A stretch of 64,000 bases of DNA from Streptomyces hygroscopicus (GTDB lineage: Bacteria > Actinomycetota > Actinomycetes > Streptomycetales > Streptomycetaceae), in NCBI RefSeq assembly GCF_026168105.1, contig NZ_LBMW01000002.1, positions 124,001-188,000 of the forward strand, written 5' to 3'. The notes below the pieces were generated by a model. That model was not told the DNA's origin. It searched no databases and saw only the letters and a list, made by a program, of their open reading frames with translations. A program made the translations under genes and the position numbers. Positions 9,760 to 17,665 of this stretch are shown here, piece after piece (positions within the stretch are counted from its first letter, which is position 1; each line of letters opens with the position of its first letter).

Positions 9760-10107
9760 GGGATGCGGTTATGAGTCTGTGCAGGTGAGGACATTACTCG
9801 TGGCCGGCGGCGGATCGCACATCGGGTCACCGAGTGGATACATGTCATTGACGAGTGTTTACCTGCGGCGGCCCGGTGTTGCCCGGCCGTCATGCGCCGG
9901 CCGGGTGTGACGGACATCGCACCCGACGTATGACGGGCCGTCATTATCCGGGTGTCCCCTACGCCGTCACCCATGCATGCCGCCACGCACCCCGGGCATC
10001 CCTGAGGACCGTCCCCGTCCGCGATGCGTTCCCGTGTACTTCTCCCGGCCGTCACCCGAACGCACCTACGATCGATCCGCACTCGACTGGTGTGGTGGGA
10101 GGAATAC
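9760..10107. other. Intergenic region between divergent acyltransferase and phosphodiesterase genes
   Basis: No convincing gene is seen. One hairpin stands out: CCCGGCCG (9882-9889) pairs with CGGCCGGG (9898-9905) across an 8-nt loop. The two flanking genes diverge, so both promoters should lie here, but I cannot assign clear -35/-10 pairs. Confidence 0.5.
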
Positions 10108-11283
10108 ATGGCGACGCAGGAGTCGTACGAGCAGGGACGAGGGACGGGCCGGCGGGCGCTGCTCGGGGCCGCGGTGCTCGGCGCGGGCGGAGCGGTCCTC
10201 GGACTGCCCGCCGCCGCGACGGCGGACGCGCGGCACGGCGGCGGACTCAAGGGCCTGCCGGTGCCGATGATCATCGGGCATCGCGGGGCCAGCGGCTACC
10301 GGCCGGAGCACACCTTCGGCTCCTATGACCTGGCGCTCGACCTGGGCGCCGACATCGTGGAGGCCGGTGACCTGGTGCCCACCAAGGACGGCCACCTGGT
10401 GTGCCGGCACGAGCCGGAGATCGGCGGGACCACCGATGTCGCCGACCACCCCGAGTTCGCCGGCCGCAAGACCACCAAGGTTCTGGACGGCGTCTCCACC
10501 ACCGGGTGGTTCACCGAGGACTTCACGCTCGCCGAGCTGAAGACCCTGCGGGCGATCGAGCGGATCCCCGCCACCCGCCAGCACAACACGATCTACAACG
10601 GCCGCTGGGAGATCCCCAGCTTCGAAGAGGTGCTCACCTGGCAGGACGAGCAGTCCCGCAAGCGCGGCAAGCAGGTGTGGATCTACCCCGAGACCAAGCA
10701 CCCCACCTACTTCCGCAAGCAGGGCCTCGACATGGAGCAGCTGCTGGCGAAGAGCCTGCGCAGGCACGGCAAGGACAGGAAGAACTCACCGGTCCTCATC
10801 CAGTCCTTCGAGCCGAGCAGCATCCAGCGCCTGAACAAGCTCGTCGGCAACCCGCTCGTGGTGCTGCTGTCCGCAGCGGGCACCCGCCCCTGGGACTTCG
10901 TCGAGACGGGCGACAGGCGCACGGTCGCCGACCTCATCACCCCCAAGGGCCTCAAGGAGATCGCGTCGTACGCGCAGGGCATCGGCCCGACCCTCGACCT
11001 GGTCATCCCCAAGGACGCGAACGGCAACCTCACCAAGCCGTCCACCCTCGTCGCCGACGCACACGCCGCGGGCCTCATCCTCACCCCGTACACCATGCGC
11101 GACGAGAACACCTTCCTGCCCGCAAATTTCCAGAAGGGCAAGGACCCGGCCGCTTACGGGGACGTATTCGGCGCCTTCAAGGCGTACTTCGCGACCGGCA
11201 TCGACGGCGTCTTCACCGACAACGCCGACACCGGGGTGCTGGCCCGCGAGGACTTCCTGCACCATCGCGGGGTCAATATCTGA
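10108..11283 (+). CDS. Tat-exported glycerophosphodiester phosphodiesterase (GlpQ type)
   Basis: This enzyme hydrolyses glycerophosphodiesters, such as deacylated phospholipids, to glycerol-3-phosphate and an alcohol outside the membrane. It has 391 residues. The N-terminus GTGRRALLGAAVLGAGGA followed by AAATADA is a twin-arginine signal. The catalytic core begins MIIGHRGASGYRPEHT; the metal-binding region reads IVEAGDLVPTKDGHLVCRHEP. ATG 10108 follows GGGAGG by 5 bp; upstream in-frame codons would spoil the signal peptide. In Streptomyces such enzymes are often induced by phosphate starvation, but I see no clear PHO box here. Confidence 0.9.
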   Translation: MATQESYEQGRGTGRRALLGAAVLGAGGAVLGLPAAATADARHGGGLKGLPVPMIIGHRGASGYRPEHTFGSYDLALDLGADIVEAGDLVPTKDGHLVCRHEPEIGGTTDVADHPEFAGRKTTKVLDGVSTTGWFTEDFTLAELKTLRAIERIPATRQHNTIYNGRWEIPSFEEVLTWQDEQSRKRGKQVWIYPETKHPTYFRKQGLDMEQLLAKSLRRHGKDRKNSPVLIQSFEPSSIQRLNKLVGNPLVVLLSAAGTRPWDFVETGDRRTVADLITPKGLKEIASYAQGIGPTLDLVIPKDANGNLTKPSTLVADAHAAGLILTPYTMRDENTFLPANFQKGKDPAAYGDVFGAFKAYFATGIDGVFTDNADTGVLAREDFLHHRGVNI

Positions 11284-11358
11284 CGCACCAACACCGATTC
11301 GGGTGACTTTCGGCCTGCCACGGCAACCCCTCGCCGGGGCGGTTACGTCACGCCGCAT

Positions 11359-11865
11359 ATGACCCACGAGATGCTCGCGGCACTGCGTCCCCTGCTCGCC
11401 GCCGAGGCCTCGGCGGAGGCGTATGCGTGCGGGATGGACCAGGGCGACCTGGAACAGGCGGTGTGGCTGCGGCTGCTGGAGCGACTCGAGGTGGACCGGC
11501 CGCTCGTCGACCCGCAGGGGTGGCTGCGCCGGGCCGTCCGCTCGGAGGCGCGCCGCGGCCGCCGTGCCGCTCGCCTCGAGCTGCCGTACCGTGCCGAGCC
11601 CGCCGACGACACGGGGCCCGGTCCCGAGCAGCAGGCACTCACGGCGGCCCGCCGCAGGGCGCTGTACGCGGCCGTGCGCCGCCTTCCCGGCCGTTGTCCC
11701 CGCCTGATGGCGGCGCTGCTGTCCCCGCAGGACCTGACCTATCGGGAAATCGCAGGGGAGTTGGGTATCTCACAGGGGAGTCTCGGCCCGGAACGCTCCA
11801 AATGCCTGGGATGTCTACGGCGATTGCTGGCCGCGGAGGTTGCGGCTCATGAACCGCGGGGATAG
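11359..11865 (+). CDS. Small sigma-70 family (ECF-like) RNA polymerase sigma factor
   Basis: A 168-residue protein. Residues 27-75 resemble region 2 (DLEQAVWLRLLERL, then PQGWLRRAVRSEARRGRRAAR). Residues 97-158 resemble region 4 with a helix-turn-helix, LTYREIAGELGISQGSLGPE. Such factors direct core RNA polymerase to a dedicated promoter set, but the targets are unknown. No anti-sigma gene is adjacent. It follows the phosphodiesterase by 75 bp and precedes the GNAT gene by 45 bp. Confidence 0.8.
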   Translation: MTHEMLAALRPLLAAEASAEAYACGMDQGDLEQAVWLRLLERLEVDRPLVDPQGWLRRAVRSEARRGRRAARLELPYRAEPADDTGPGPEQQALTAARRRALYAAVRRLPGRCPRLMAALLSPQDLTYREIAGELGISQGSLGPERSKCLGCLRRLLAAEVAAHEPRG

Positions 11866-11910
11866 GAGTGAGGGACGATCGGTGATCAGGTGAGCGGGAG
11901 GCATGCGCAC

Positions 11911-12408
11911 ATGGGCATGAGCGTGACCATCTCTGGGGCGACCGAGCAGGACGCCGAGCAGATCTTCAGGCTGCAGTACCTGTGCTTCCAGAGCGAGGCC
12001 GCCCTGTACGGCAACTACCGCATCGACCCGCTCGTGCAGAGCCTCGACTCGGTCCGCGAAGAGGTCGTCTCGGACTGCGTCTTCGTGGCGCGGCTGGGCG
12101 ACGAGGTGGTCGGCTCGGTGCGCGGCAGTGTGACCGAGGACGGTGCGGCGTCCATCGGCAAGCTCTGCGTGCACCCGCGGCTGCAGGGCCACGGCATCGG
12201 TGCCCGGCTGCTGCGCGCGGCGGAGGCGGCGCTGGTGGAGGAGCGCGGCGCGAAGAAGTTCCGTCTGAGCGCGGGTCACCGCAGCGAGGTCAACCTGCGC
12301 CTGTACCGCCGTGTCGGCTACCAGGCGGTCGGCACCTCCCAGGGCGACGACGGCGTCCCGATGGTCGTCCTGGAGAAGCCGGCGGGAGCCTACGCGACGA
12401 CGGCGTGA
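11911..12408 (+). CDS. GNAT-family N-acetyltransferase
   Basis: A 165-residue acetyl-CoA-dependent acetyltransferase. The acetyl-CoA-binding loop is LCVHPRLQGHGIGARLL near residues 88-104, followed by the LRLYRRVGYQAVG segment typical of the domain end. ATG 11911 has GGGAGG 9 bp upstream; ATG 11917 and GTG 11890 are alternatives. The substrate is unknown. A hairpin with a GCAA loop ends the transcript just after the stop. Confidence 0.85.
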   Translation: MGMSVTISGATEQDAEQIFRLQYLCFQSEAALYGNYRIDPLVQSLDSVREEVVSDCVFVARLGDEVVGSVRGSVTEDGAASIGKLCVHPRLQGHGIGARLLRAAEAALVEERGAKKFRLSAGHRSEVNLRLYRRVGYQAVGTSQGDDGVPMVVLEKPAGAYATTA

Positions 12409-12412
12409 GTGC

Positions 12413-12432
12413 CGCGCCCCGCAAGGGGCGCG
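12413..12432. terminator. Terminator between convergent GNAT and membrane-protein genes
   Basis: CGCGCCCC and GGGGCGCG enclose a GCAA tetraloop, giving a compact and very stable hairpin 5 bp after the GNAT stop codon. Confidence 0.75.
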
Positions 12433-12466
12433 CCCGGCCGTGGCGACCCGCAGTCGCGCAACGGGC

Positions 12467-12898
12467 TCAGACCGCGTCTCCCTGTCGCGTGGATCCCTTC
12501 CGCAACCAGTACATGGCCGACAGCGGCAACAGGACCGGGATGAAGATGTACCCCATGCCGTAGTCCGACCACACGGTCGCGTCCGGAAACGCCGACGGCT
12601 CGACCAGCGTCCATGTGCCCACGGTCAGCACTCCCACCAGCTCGGCCGCGCAGCACACCAGTGCCGCTCTGCGCGCCGTCTCGCCACCGCGGACCAGCGA
12701 GTAGGTGATGAAGCCGTAGACGACACCGGCGACGGCGGAAAGGGAGTACGCGAGCGGAGCCTTGTCGAACTGCGTCGAGATCTGTACGACCGAGCGCGAC
12801 ACCGCCCCGACGACCATCACGCCGTACAGCCAGACCAGCAGCATGCCGGGCCCGCTGATGAGCCGTGCCTTCGCCGGCCTCTCCTGCGTGGCCGTCAT
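12467..12898 (-). CDS. Small integral membrane protein, about four helices
   Basis: A 143-residue protein whose hydrophobic stretches (MLLVWLYGVMVVGAVSR, YSLSAVAGVVYGFITYSLV, AALVCCAAELVGVLTVG, YIFIPVLLPLSAMYWL) predict four transmembrane helices. I do not recognise a functional family. It begins 1 bp after the stop of the upstream 119-residue membrane protein, so the two are one operon and may form a complex. Confidence 0.75.
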   Translation of the reverse strand: MTATQERPAKARLISGPGMLLVWLYGVMVVGAVSRSVVQISTQFDKAPLAYSLSAVAGVVYGFITYSLVRGGETARRAALVCCAAELVGVLTVGTWTLVEPSAFPDATVWSDYGMGYIFIPVLLPLSAMYWLRKGSTRQGDAV

Positions 12899-12899
12899 C

Positions 12900-13259
12900 T
12901 CAGCCTCCCCAGATGTCGTAGAGCCGCACCTCGAGCACGGCGAGGACCACGCCGCCGGCCGCGACCGTCACCGAACCCCAGCGCGTGCGCTCCGCCAGCG
13001 ACATGAAACCCACCGCCGGGATGCACGCGAAGGCACCGAGCAGATACGCGACGAAGATGGTCGTGCCCTGGGCCGGCTTCTCGCCCCGCGCCAACTGGAC
13101 GACACCGACGACCAGCTGCACCAAGGCGAGCACAGTCACCACGGCCATGCCGATGAAGTGCCAGTCCTTCGTGGGCTGGTCGCGGTAGGCCGCCCACCCG
13201 CACCAGGCGGCGAGCAGCAGCGCGGCGACACCGGTCGCCAGCGTCAGGGCATCAAGCAT
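12900..13259 (-). CDS. Small integral membrane protein, four helices
   Basis: A 119-residue protein with hydrophobic segments LTLATGVAALLLAAWCGW, WHFIGMAVVTVLALVQLVVG, TIFVAYLLGAFACIPAVGF and GSVTVAAGGVVLAVLEVRL. No catalytic motif or known family is recognised. It is the first gene of a two-gene membrane-protein operon with the 143-residue protein. Confidence 0.75.
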   Translation of the reverse strand: MLDALTLATGVAALLLAAWCGWAAYRDQPTKDWHFIGMAVVTVLALVQLVVGVVQLARGEKPAQGTTIFVAYLLGAFACIPAVGFMSLAERTRWGSVTVAAGGVVLAVLEVRLYDIWGG

Positions 13260-13262
13260 GCC

Positions 13263-13546
13263 GTGACCCTATTACGGACCAAACGCCCCGATGCGCTCGG
13301 CCCCGGGCGGAGCGAGCGGCTGGAGGCCGAGGACGCGCAGGGCGGGGGCGTCGACCCGTGCCGCCGCGTCGTCCGCGAAGACCCCCGCCGGATCCGGCGG
13401 CCGCCCGTGCCGCCGGTGTGGCCGCCGTGGCGTTGGCCACAACCCGTCCGGCCCGCGAAGGAGACGCCGATCTCGCGGTGAAGGACAGCTCGGCCCTGTC
13501 CGCCCTGGTCACGGAGGGAGCCGTGGAGAACTCCGTCTACGGCTGA
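13263..13546 (+). pseudogene. Possible frameshifted small gene
   Basis: The last 50 codons before TGA 13546 (protein ending ALSALVTEGAVENSVYG) look coding-like, with strong G/C at third positions. No start with such codon use lies upstream in that frame. The earlier part looks better in other frames, beginning GTG ACC CTA TTA at 13263. This may be a small gene broken by one or two indels, or chance in GC-rich DNA. I recognise no family. Confidence 0.25.
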
Positions 13547-13619
13547 AGACTGTCCACGCCTGTCCGCTATTCGGACAGGCGTGGCAGGTTCCGGCTCTGT
13601 GTCTGCTTTACTTGATCCC

Positions 13620-13706
13620 ATGACCACGACGAGCAGCCGCACCTTTGCGACCGAGGCGACCATGACGCCCGGTGCTCGTTGTATGTGTCGAATGTGCGCC
13701 TGCTAG
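13620..13706 (+). CDS. Cys/Met-rich leader peptide ahead of metNIQ
   Basis: A 28-codon frame that ends RCMCRMCAC before TAG, giving four Cys and two Met in the last eight residues. TTTACT (13607-13612) ends 7 bp before the ATG, so the transcript probably starts at the A of the ATG and is leaderless. A second in-frame ATG at 13662, with GAGG 5 bp upstream, would give a 14-residue version with the same tail. The tail uses codons rare in Streptomyces (TGT twice, CGA). Leaderless Cys-rich short frames that act as cysteine-responsive attenuators are known in mycobacteria, and a similar role for this one is inferred from position. Confidence 0.6.
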   Translation: MTTTSSRTFATEATMTPGARCMCRMCAC

Positions 13707-13831
13707 AGGGCCCCTGCACCACCCCAGAGCCTCGCGCCCCGAAGCGAGACCGCCCCGGCATGTCCGTACACCTGCCTCGTACGTGACCGCGCCGCCCCCA
13801 CCGCCTGAACGGCATGGGGACCCACCGCGCA

Positions 13832-13888
13832 CACGTTCTCCCCGGTTCGATCGCCATTGCGAGAACCGTGCCGCGTTCCCACGCAATG
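13832..13888 (+). promoter_or_regulatory. Competing RNA stems in the metN leader
   Basis: CACGTTCTC (13832-13840) can pair with GAGAACCGTG (13861-13870, one bulged C), or CGGTTC (13843-13848) with GAACCG (13863-13868). Both exclude pairing of CATTGCG (13855-13861) with CGCAATG (13882-13888). Interleaved alternatives of this kind are typical of attenuators. A separate small hairpin CTCGC/GCGAG lies at 13731-13748. The 235-nt leader between the peptide and metN has no other gene. Pairing was found by eye and not folded computationally. Confidence 0.45.
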
Positions 13889-13941
13889 CACCCGTGCCCG
13901 GCGCACATCCACGCCCTGCACTCGACAGTGACGGAATCCCA

Positions 13942-14976
13942 GTGATCACCACATCGGGCCTGACCAAGGTCTACCGCTCGCGCGGCCGCGAGGTGACCGC
14001 CCTCGACGGCGTCGACCTGCACGTACGCGAGGGGGAGGTGTTCGGCGTCATCGGCCAGTCCGGCGCCGGCAAGTCCTCGCTCATCCGCTGCGTCAACCTC
14101 CTGGAGCGCCCCACCTCCGGCACGGTCACCGTGGCCGGCCGGGACCTCACCGCGCTCACCGGCCGCGGACCACGCGCCGGAAAGGAGCTCCGGCAGGCGC
14201 GCAGCCGGATCGGCATGGTCTTCCAGCACTTCAACCTGCTGTCCTCGCGCACCGTCCAGGACAATGTCGAGCTACCGCTGGAGATCCTCGGCAGGTCTGG
14301 GAAGGAACGTTCCTGCCGGGCCCTGGAACTGCTCGACCTCGTCGGCCTCGCCGACAAGGCGGGGGCCTACCCGGCCCAGCTCTCCGGTGGCCAGAAGCAG
14401 CGCGTCGGCATTGCCCGCGCCCTCGCCGGCGACCCCAAGGTGCTGCTCTCCGACGAGGCGACCAGCGCCCTCGACCCGGAGACCACCCGCTCCATCCTCC
14501 AGCTGCTGCGCGACCTCAACCGGCAGCTGGGCCTCACCGTCCTGCTCATCACGCATGAGATGGACGTCGTCAAGAGCGTCTGCGACTCCGCCGCCCTCAT
14601 GGAGAAGGGCCGCATCGTCGAGTCCGGCACGGTCAGCGAACTGCTGGCGACCCCCGGGTCCGAACTCGCCGCCGCGCTCTTCCCGGTCAGCGGCGACGCC
14701 TCCGGTGACGACCGCACCGTCGTCGACGTCACCTTCCACGGCGAGGCGGCCACCCAGACCGTCGTCTCGCAGCTCTCGCGCACCTACAACATCGACATCT
14801 CGATCCTCGGCGCCGCGATGGACACCGTAGGCGGCAGGCAGGTCGGCCGGATGCGCATCGAACTGCCCGGCCCCTACGAGGAGAACGTCGTGCCGATCGG
14901 CTTCCTGCGCGAGCAGGGCCTGCAGATCGACGTCCTGGGCCCCGAGCCCGCGCTGGTTCAGGGAGGTGCCAAGTGA
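13942..14976 (+). CDS. metN: Methionine ABC transporter ATP-binding protein
   Basis: The ATPase of a D/L-methionine importer, located at the cytoplasmic face. The 344 residues contain Walker A (GQSGAGKSS), the ABC signature LSGGQKQRVGIARAL, Walker B (VLLSDEAT) and the H-loop (LLITHEMD). Residues about 265-340 form the NIL domain (VVDVTFHGEAATQTVVSQLS), the methionine-sensing regulatory domain of MetN. GTG 13942 begins the standard MITTSGLTKVY start; no strong ribosome binding site is seen before it. Its stop overlaps the metI start. Confidence 0.93.
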   Translation: MITTSGLTKVYRSRGREVTALDGVDLHVREGEVFGVIGQSGAGKSSLIRCVNLLERPTSGTVTVAGRDLTALTGRGPRAGKELRQARSRIGMVFQHFNLLSSRTVQDNVELPLEILGRSGKERSCRALELLDLVGLADKAGAYPAQLSGGQKQRVGIARALAGDPKVLLSDEATSALDPETTRSILQLLRDLNRQLGLTVLLITHEMDVVKSVCDSAALMEKGRIVESGTVSELLATPGSELAAALFPVSGDASGDDRTVVDVTFHGEAATQTVVSQLSRTYNIDISILGAAMDTVGGRQVGRMRIELPGPYEENVVPIGFLREQGLQIDVLGPEPALVQGGAK

Positions 14977-15788
14977 CCTGGACGGATTGGCCGGCGATGC
15001 AGCCGCTGCTGTCCGAGGCCTGTTGGGACACCCTCTACATGGTCGGCTGGTCCACCCTGATCGCGGTCGTCGGCGGGCTCCCGCTCGGCGTTCTCCTCGT
15101 GCTGACCGACCGCGGCGGACTCCTCCAGAGCGTCGTCGCCAACAAGGTCATCGGGCAGGTCGTGAACGTCGCCCGCTCGATGCCCTTCATCATCCTGATG
15201 GTCGCGCTGATGAGCTTCACGCGCACCGTCACGGGGACGACGATCGGCCGCGAGGCCGCGATCGTGCCCCTGGCCATCGGCGCGATCCCGTTCTTCGCTC
15301 GGCTCGTCGAGACGGCCGTTCGTGAAGTCGACGGCGGGCTCGTCGAGGCCGTCCAGGCGATGGGCGGCAACACCTGGACGGTCGTGCGCAAGGTCCTCGT
15401 ACCGGAGGCCCTGCCCTCCCTGATCTCCTCCGCCACCACCACGGTCGTCGCCCTCATCGGCTACTCCGCGATGGCCGGCACGGTCGGCGCCGGCGGGCTC
15501 GGTGACATCGCCATCCGCTACGGCTACCAGCGCTTCGAGACCCAGTTGATGTGGATCACCGTCGGCATCCTCGCCGTCGTCATCTCGCTGATCCAGTTCG
15601 CCGGTGACTACGCGGCCCGCGCACTGCACCGCCGCGGCGGGGGCTCGGGTGCGGCGCCCCGGCTCCGGTTGCTGAGGGACCGGACGCTCGCGGCCGAGAC
15701 CGCTACGGCCGGGACCGTCGCGGCCGAGACCGCTACGGCCGGGACCGTCGCGGACGAGACCGCCGCCGACGTGAGCAAGGTCGCCTGA
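14973..15788 (+). CDS. metI: Methionine ABC transporter permease
   Basis: The inner-membrane channel subunit (271 residues), with about five transmembrane helices. The EAA loop that docks on MetN is EAVQAMGGNTWTVVRKVLVPEAL, read here in part, near residues 125-145. The start overlaps metN by 4 nt (GTGA), a sign of translational coupling. Oddity: the last 40 residues form an extra cytoplasmic tail containing a tandem AAETATAGTV repeat. This tail is absent from the compact MetI fold of about 220 residues. Confidence 0.92.
   Translation: MTWTDWPAMQPLLSEACWDTLYMVGWSTLIAVVGGLPLGVLLVLTDRGGLLQSVVANKVIGQVVNVARSMPFIILMVALMSFTRTVTGTTIGREAAIVPLAIGAIPFFARLVETAVREVDGGLVEAVQAMGGNTWTVVRKVLVPEALPSLISSATTTVVALIGYSAMAGTVGAGGLGDIAIRYGYQRFETQLMWITVGILAVVISLIQFAGDYAARALHRRGGGSGAAPRLRLLRDRTLAAETATAGTVAAETATAGTVADETAADVSKVA
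15691..15750. repeat. Perfect 30-bp tandem repeat in the 3' end of metI
   Basis: Positions 15691-15720 and 15721-15750 are identical, and 15751-15763 begins a third, diverged copy. Each unit encodes ten residues of the Ala/Thr-rich C-terminal tail. Because the unit is a multiple of three, copy-number change by slippage would keep the frame. Confidence 0.9.
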
Positions 15789-15919
15789 ACCCGGTCGCCC
15801 CACCCAGAACTCCACGGCCGCACATCCACCACCCGACCATCACCCCTCCCCGACGGCGCTTCGCGCCGCCGCCCCTTGATTCAAGGGGCCGCACCACCCC
15901 TCCAGGAAAGGCACTTTTC

Positions 15920-16753
15920 GTGCGTAACACCGCCAAGATCACCACCGTCGTTCTCGCCGCCGGAGCCCTCACCTTCGGGCTCACCGCCTGCGGCTCCGGC
16001 AAGAGCTCCTCCGCCGCCTCCGACACCAGCGGCCCGCTGATCGTCGCCGCGAGCCCCACCCCGCACGCCGAGATCCTCGACTACATCAGGGACAACCTCG
16101 CGAAGAAGGCGGGCCTGGACCTCCAGGTCAAGGAGTTCACCGACTACGTCACGCCGAACACGGCGACCGAGGACGGGTCCGTCGGTGCCAACTACTTCCA
16201 GAACCAGCCCTACCTCGACGACTTCAACAAGAAGAACGGCACCCACATCGTGCCCGTCGTCACGGTGCACCTGGAGCCGCTCGGTCTCTACTCCCACAAG
16301 GTCAAGAAGGCCGACGAGCTGAAGAGCGGCGCGACCATCGCCGTCCCGAACGACACGGTCAACGAGGCGCGGGCGCTCAAGCTGCTCGCCGCCAACGGGC
16401 TCATCACGCTCAAGAGCGGCGTGGGCAGCGAGGCGACCCCCCAGGACATCGCCAAGAACCCGAAGAACCTGAAGTTCAAGGAGCTTGAGGCGGCACAGAC
16501 CCCGCGCTCCCTGGACGACGTGGACGCCGCGGTGATCAACGGCAACTACGCCATCTCCTCGGGCCTCAGCCCCGCCAGGCAGGCCATCGTCCTGGAGTCC
16601 GCGAAGAACAACCCGTACGGCAACTTCCTCGCGGTGAAGAAGGGCAACGAGAAGGACCCGCGCGTTCAGAAGCTCGCGAAGCTCCTCACCTCTCCCGAGG
16701 TGAAGAAGTTCATCGAGGACAAGTACCAGGGCTCGGTCATCGCGTCCTTCTGA
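15920..16753 (+). CDS. metQ: Methionine-binding lipoprotein of the ABC importer (NLPA family)
   Basis: The extracytoplasmic solute-binding protein (277 residues) that delivers methionine to MetNI. Residues 1-25 are a lipoprotein signal ending in the lipobox LTAC, so the mature protein is anchored by its lipidated cysteine. The NLPA fold is evident from LIVAASPTPHAEIL, the conserved ANYFQNQPYLDDFN and the C-terminal KFIEDKYQGSVIASF. GTG 15920 follows AGGAAAGG. It lies 131 bp after metI, with no terminator between, and a strong terminator follows. Confidence 0.93.
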   Translation: MRNTAKITTVVLAAGALTFGLTACGSGKSSSAASDTSGPLIVAASPTPHAEILDYIRDNLAKKAGLDLQVKEFTDYVTPNTATEDGSVGANYFQNQPYLDDFNKKNGTHIVPVVTVHLEPLGLYSHKVKKADELKSGATIAVPNDTVNEARALKLLAANGLITLKSGVGSEATPQDIAKNPKNLKFKELEAAQTPRSLDDVDAAVINGNYAISSGLSPARQAIVLESAKNNPYGNFLAVKKGNEKDPRVQKLAKLLTSPEVKKFIEDKYQGSVIASF

Positions 16754-16783
16754 GCCGTCCCACGGAAACCGCGTACCGATACG

Positions 16784-16820
16784 CACGGGGTCCGCTCCCT
16801 CACCGGGAGTGGACCCCGTG
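16784..16820 (+). terminator. Terminator of the metNIQ operon
   Basis: CACGGGGTCCGCTCCC (16784-16799) pairs with GGGAGTGGACCCCGTG (16805-16820), a 16-bp stem with a single G-T pair and a 5-nt loop, 31 bp after metQ. Confidence 0.88.
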
Positions 16821-16899
16821 GTGCGGCTCGGTGCTTCCATGTTGCATGCTGGGCAGCTCAGCAGGTACTGACGGTTTCCGAAGGTTACGGAGCGGCGCA

Positions 16900-17538
16900 A
16901 TGACGAGCACCTTCCCCAACGTCTCCATCAGCACGGAGCGGTTGGTACTGCGCCCTCTCGAGGACGACGACGTTCCGGCGCTGGCCGAGATGATGAACGA
17001 CGAACTGGTCGGCGCCTGGACCGACGTGCCCCAGCCGTTCACCGAGGCGGCGGCCCGCATCTGGATCACCGAGCACGCCCCCGCGGAACGCGCCGCGGGC
17101 CGCGGCCTCGACCTCGCGGTCACCGAGTTCCTCACCCAGCGGCTGGTGGGTGTCGTCCAGCTCGGCAGGACCAACTGGCACGTCCGGTCCACCGAACTGT
17201 CGTATGTCATCGCCCCCTGGGCCCGCGGCGAGGGGTATGCCTCCGAGGCGGCGCTCGCCATCGCCCAATGGCTTCTCGGCGACCAGAAGTTCGAGCGGAT
17301 CGAACTGCGCACGGCGGCCGACAACACCGCCTCCCAGCAGGTCGCCCAGAAGATCGGCTGCATCAGCGAGGGCGTGCTGCGCAACGCCTGCATAGCGCAC
17401 GTCCGTACCGAGGACGGCATCTGGACCGACGTACGGACCGATTTCATCGTGTGGAGCCTGCTGCCGGAGGACCTCGACGGGGTCGGCGAGGGGTTGGCCG
17501 ACACCGGTGGTTTCACGTCGTTCTCCAACTGGAACTGA
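16900..17538 (+). CDS. GNAT-family N-acetyltransferase (RimJ/RimL-like)
   Basis: A 212-residue acetyltransferase. ISTERLVLRPLEDDDVPAL at the N-terminus and YVIAPWARGEGYASEAA, the acetyl-CoA loop, fit the RimJ/RimL subgroup that acetylates protein N-termini or small molecules. ERIELRTAADNTASQQVAQK is the usual late motif. ATG 16900 is favoured, with ACGGAG 7 bp upstream. The role is not inferable from its neighbours; cobL follows 127 bp later. Confidence 0.83.
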   Translation: MTSTFPNVSISTERLVLRPLEDDDVPALAEMMNDELVGAWTDVPQPFTEAAARIWITEHAPAERAAGRGLDLAVTEFLTQRLVGVVQLGRTNWHVRSTELSYVIAPWARGEGYASEAALAIAQWLLGDQKFERIELRTAADNTASQQVAQKIGCISEGVLRNACIAHVRTEDGIWTDVRTDFIVWSLLPEDLDGVGEGLADTGGFTSFSNWN

Positions 17539-17665
17539 TGGCCGGGAGCCGTTCCCGCGGGCCGGACACCGCACCGCCGAACACGGCCGAACCAGGTACC
17601 CTCACGGAGCCCGCCGTACGGGCTGTCCCTGACGACCTGCGCAAACCCCCTGGAGACTGACGACG

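Noticed and set aside
9855..10328. 157-codon frame overlapping the phosphodiesterase start
   Set aside because: Overlaps the Tat signal region of the real gene and has an Arg-rich nonsense-like product.
13672..13941. N-terminal extension of MetN by 90 codons
   Set aside because: The extension shows no family similarity and covers the leader peptide end and RNA stems; GTG 13942 gives the normal MetN start.
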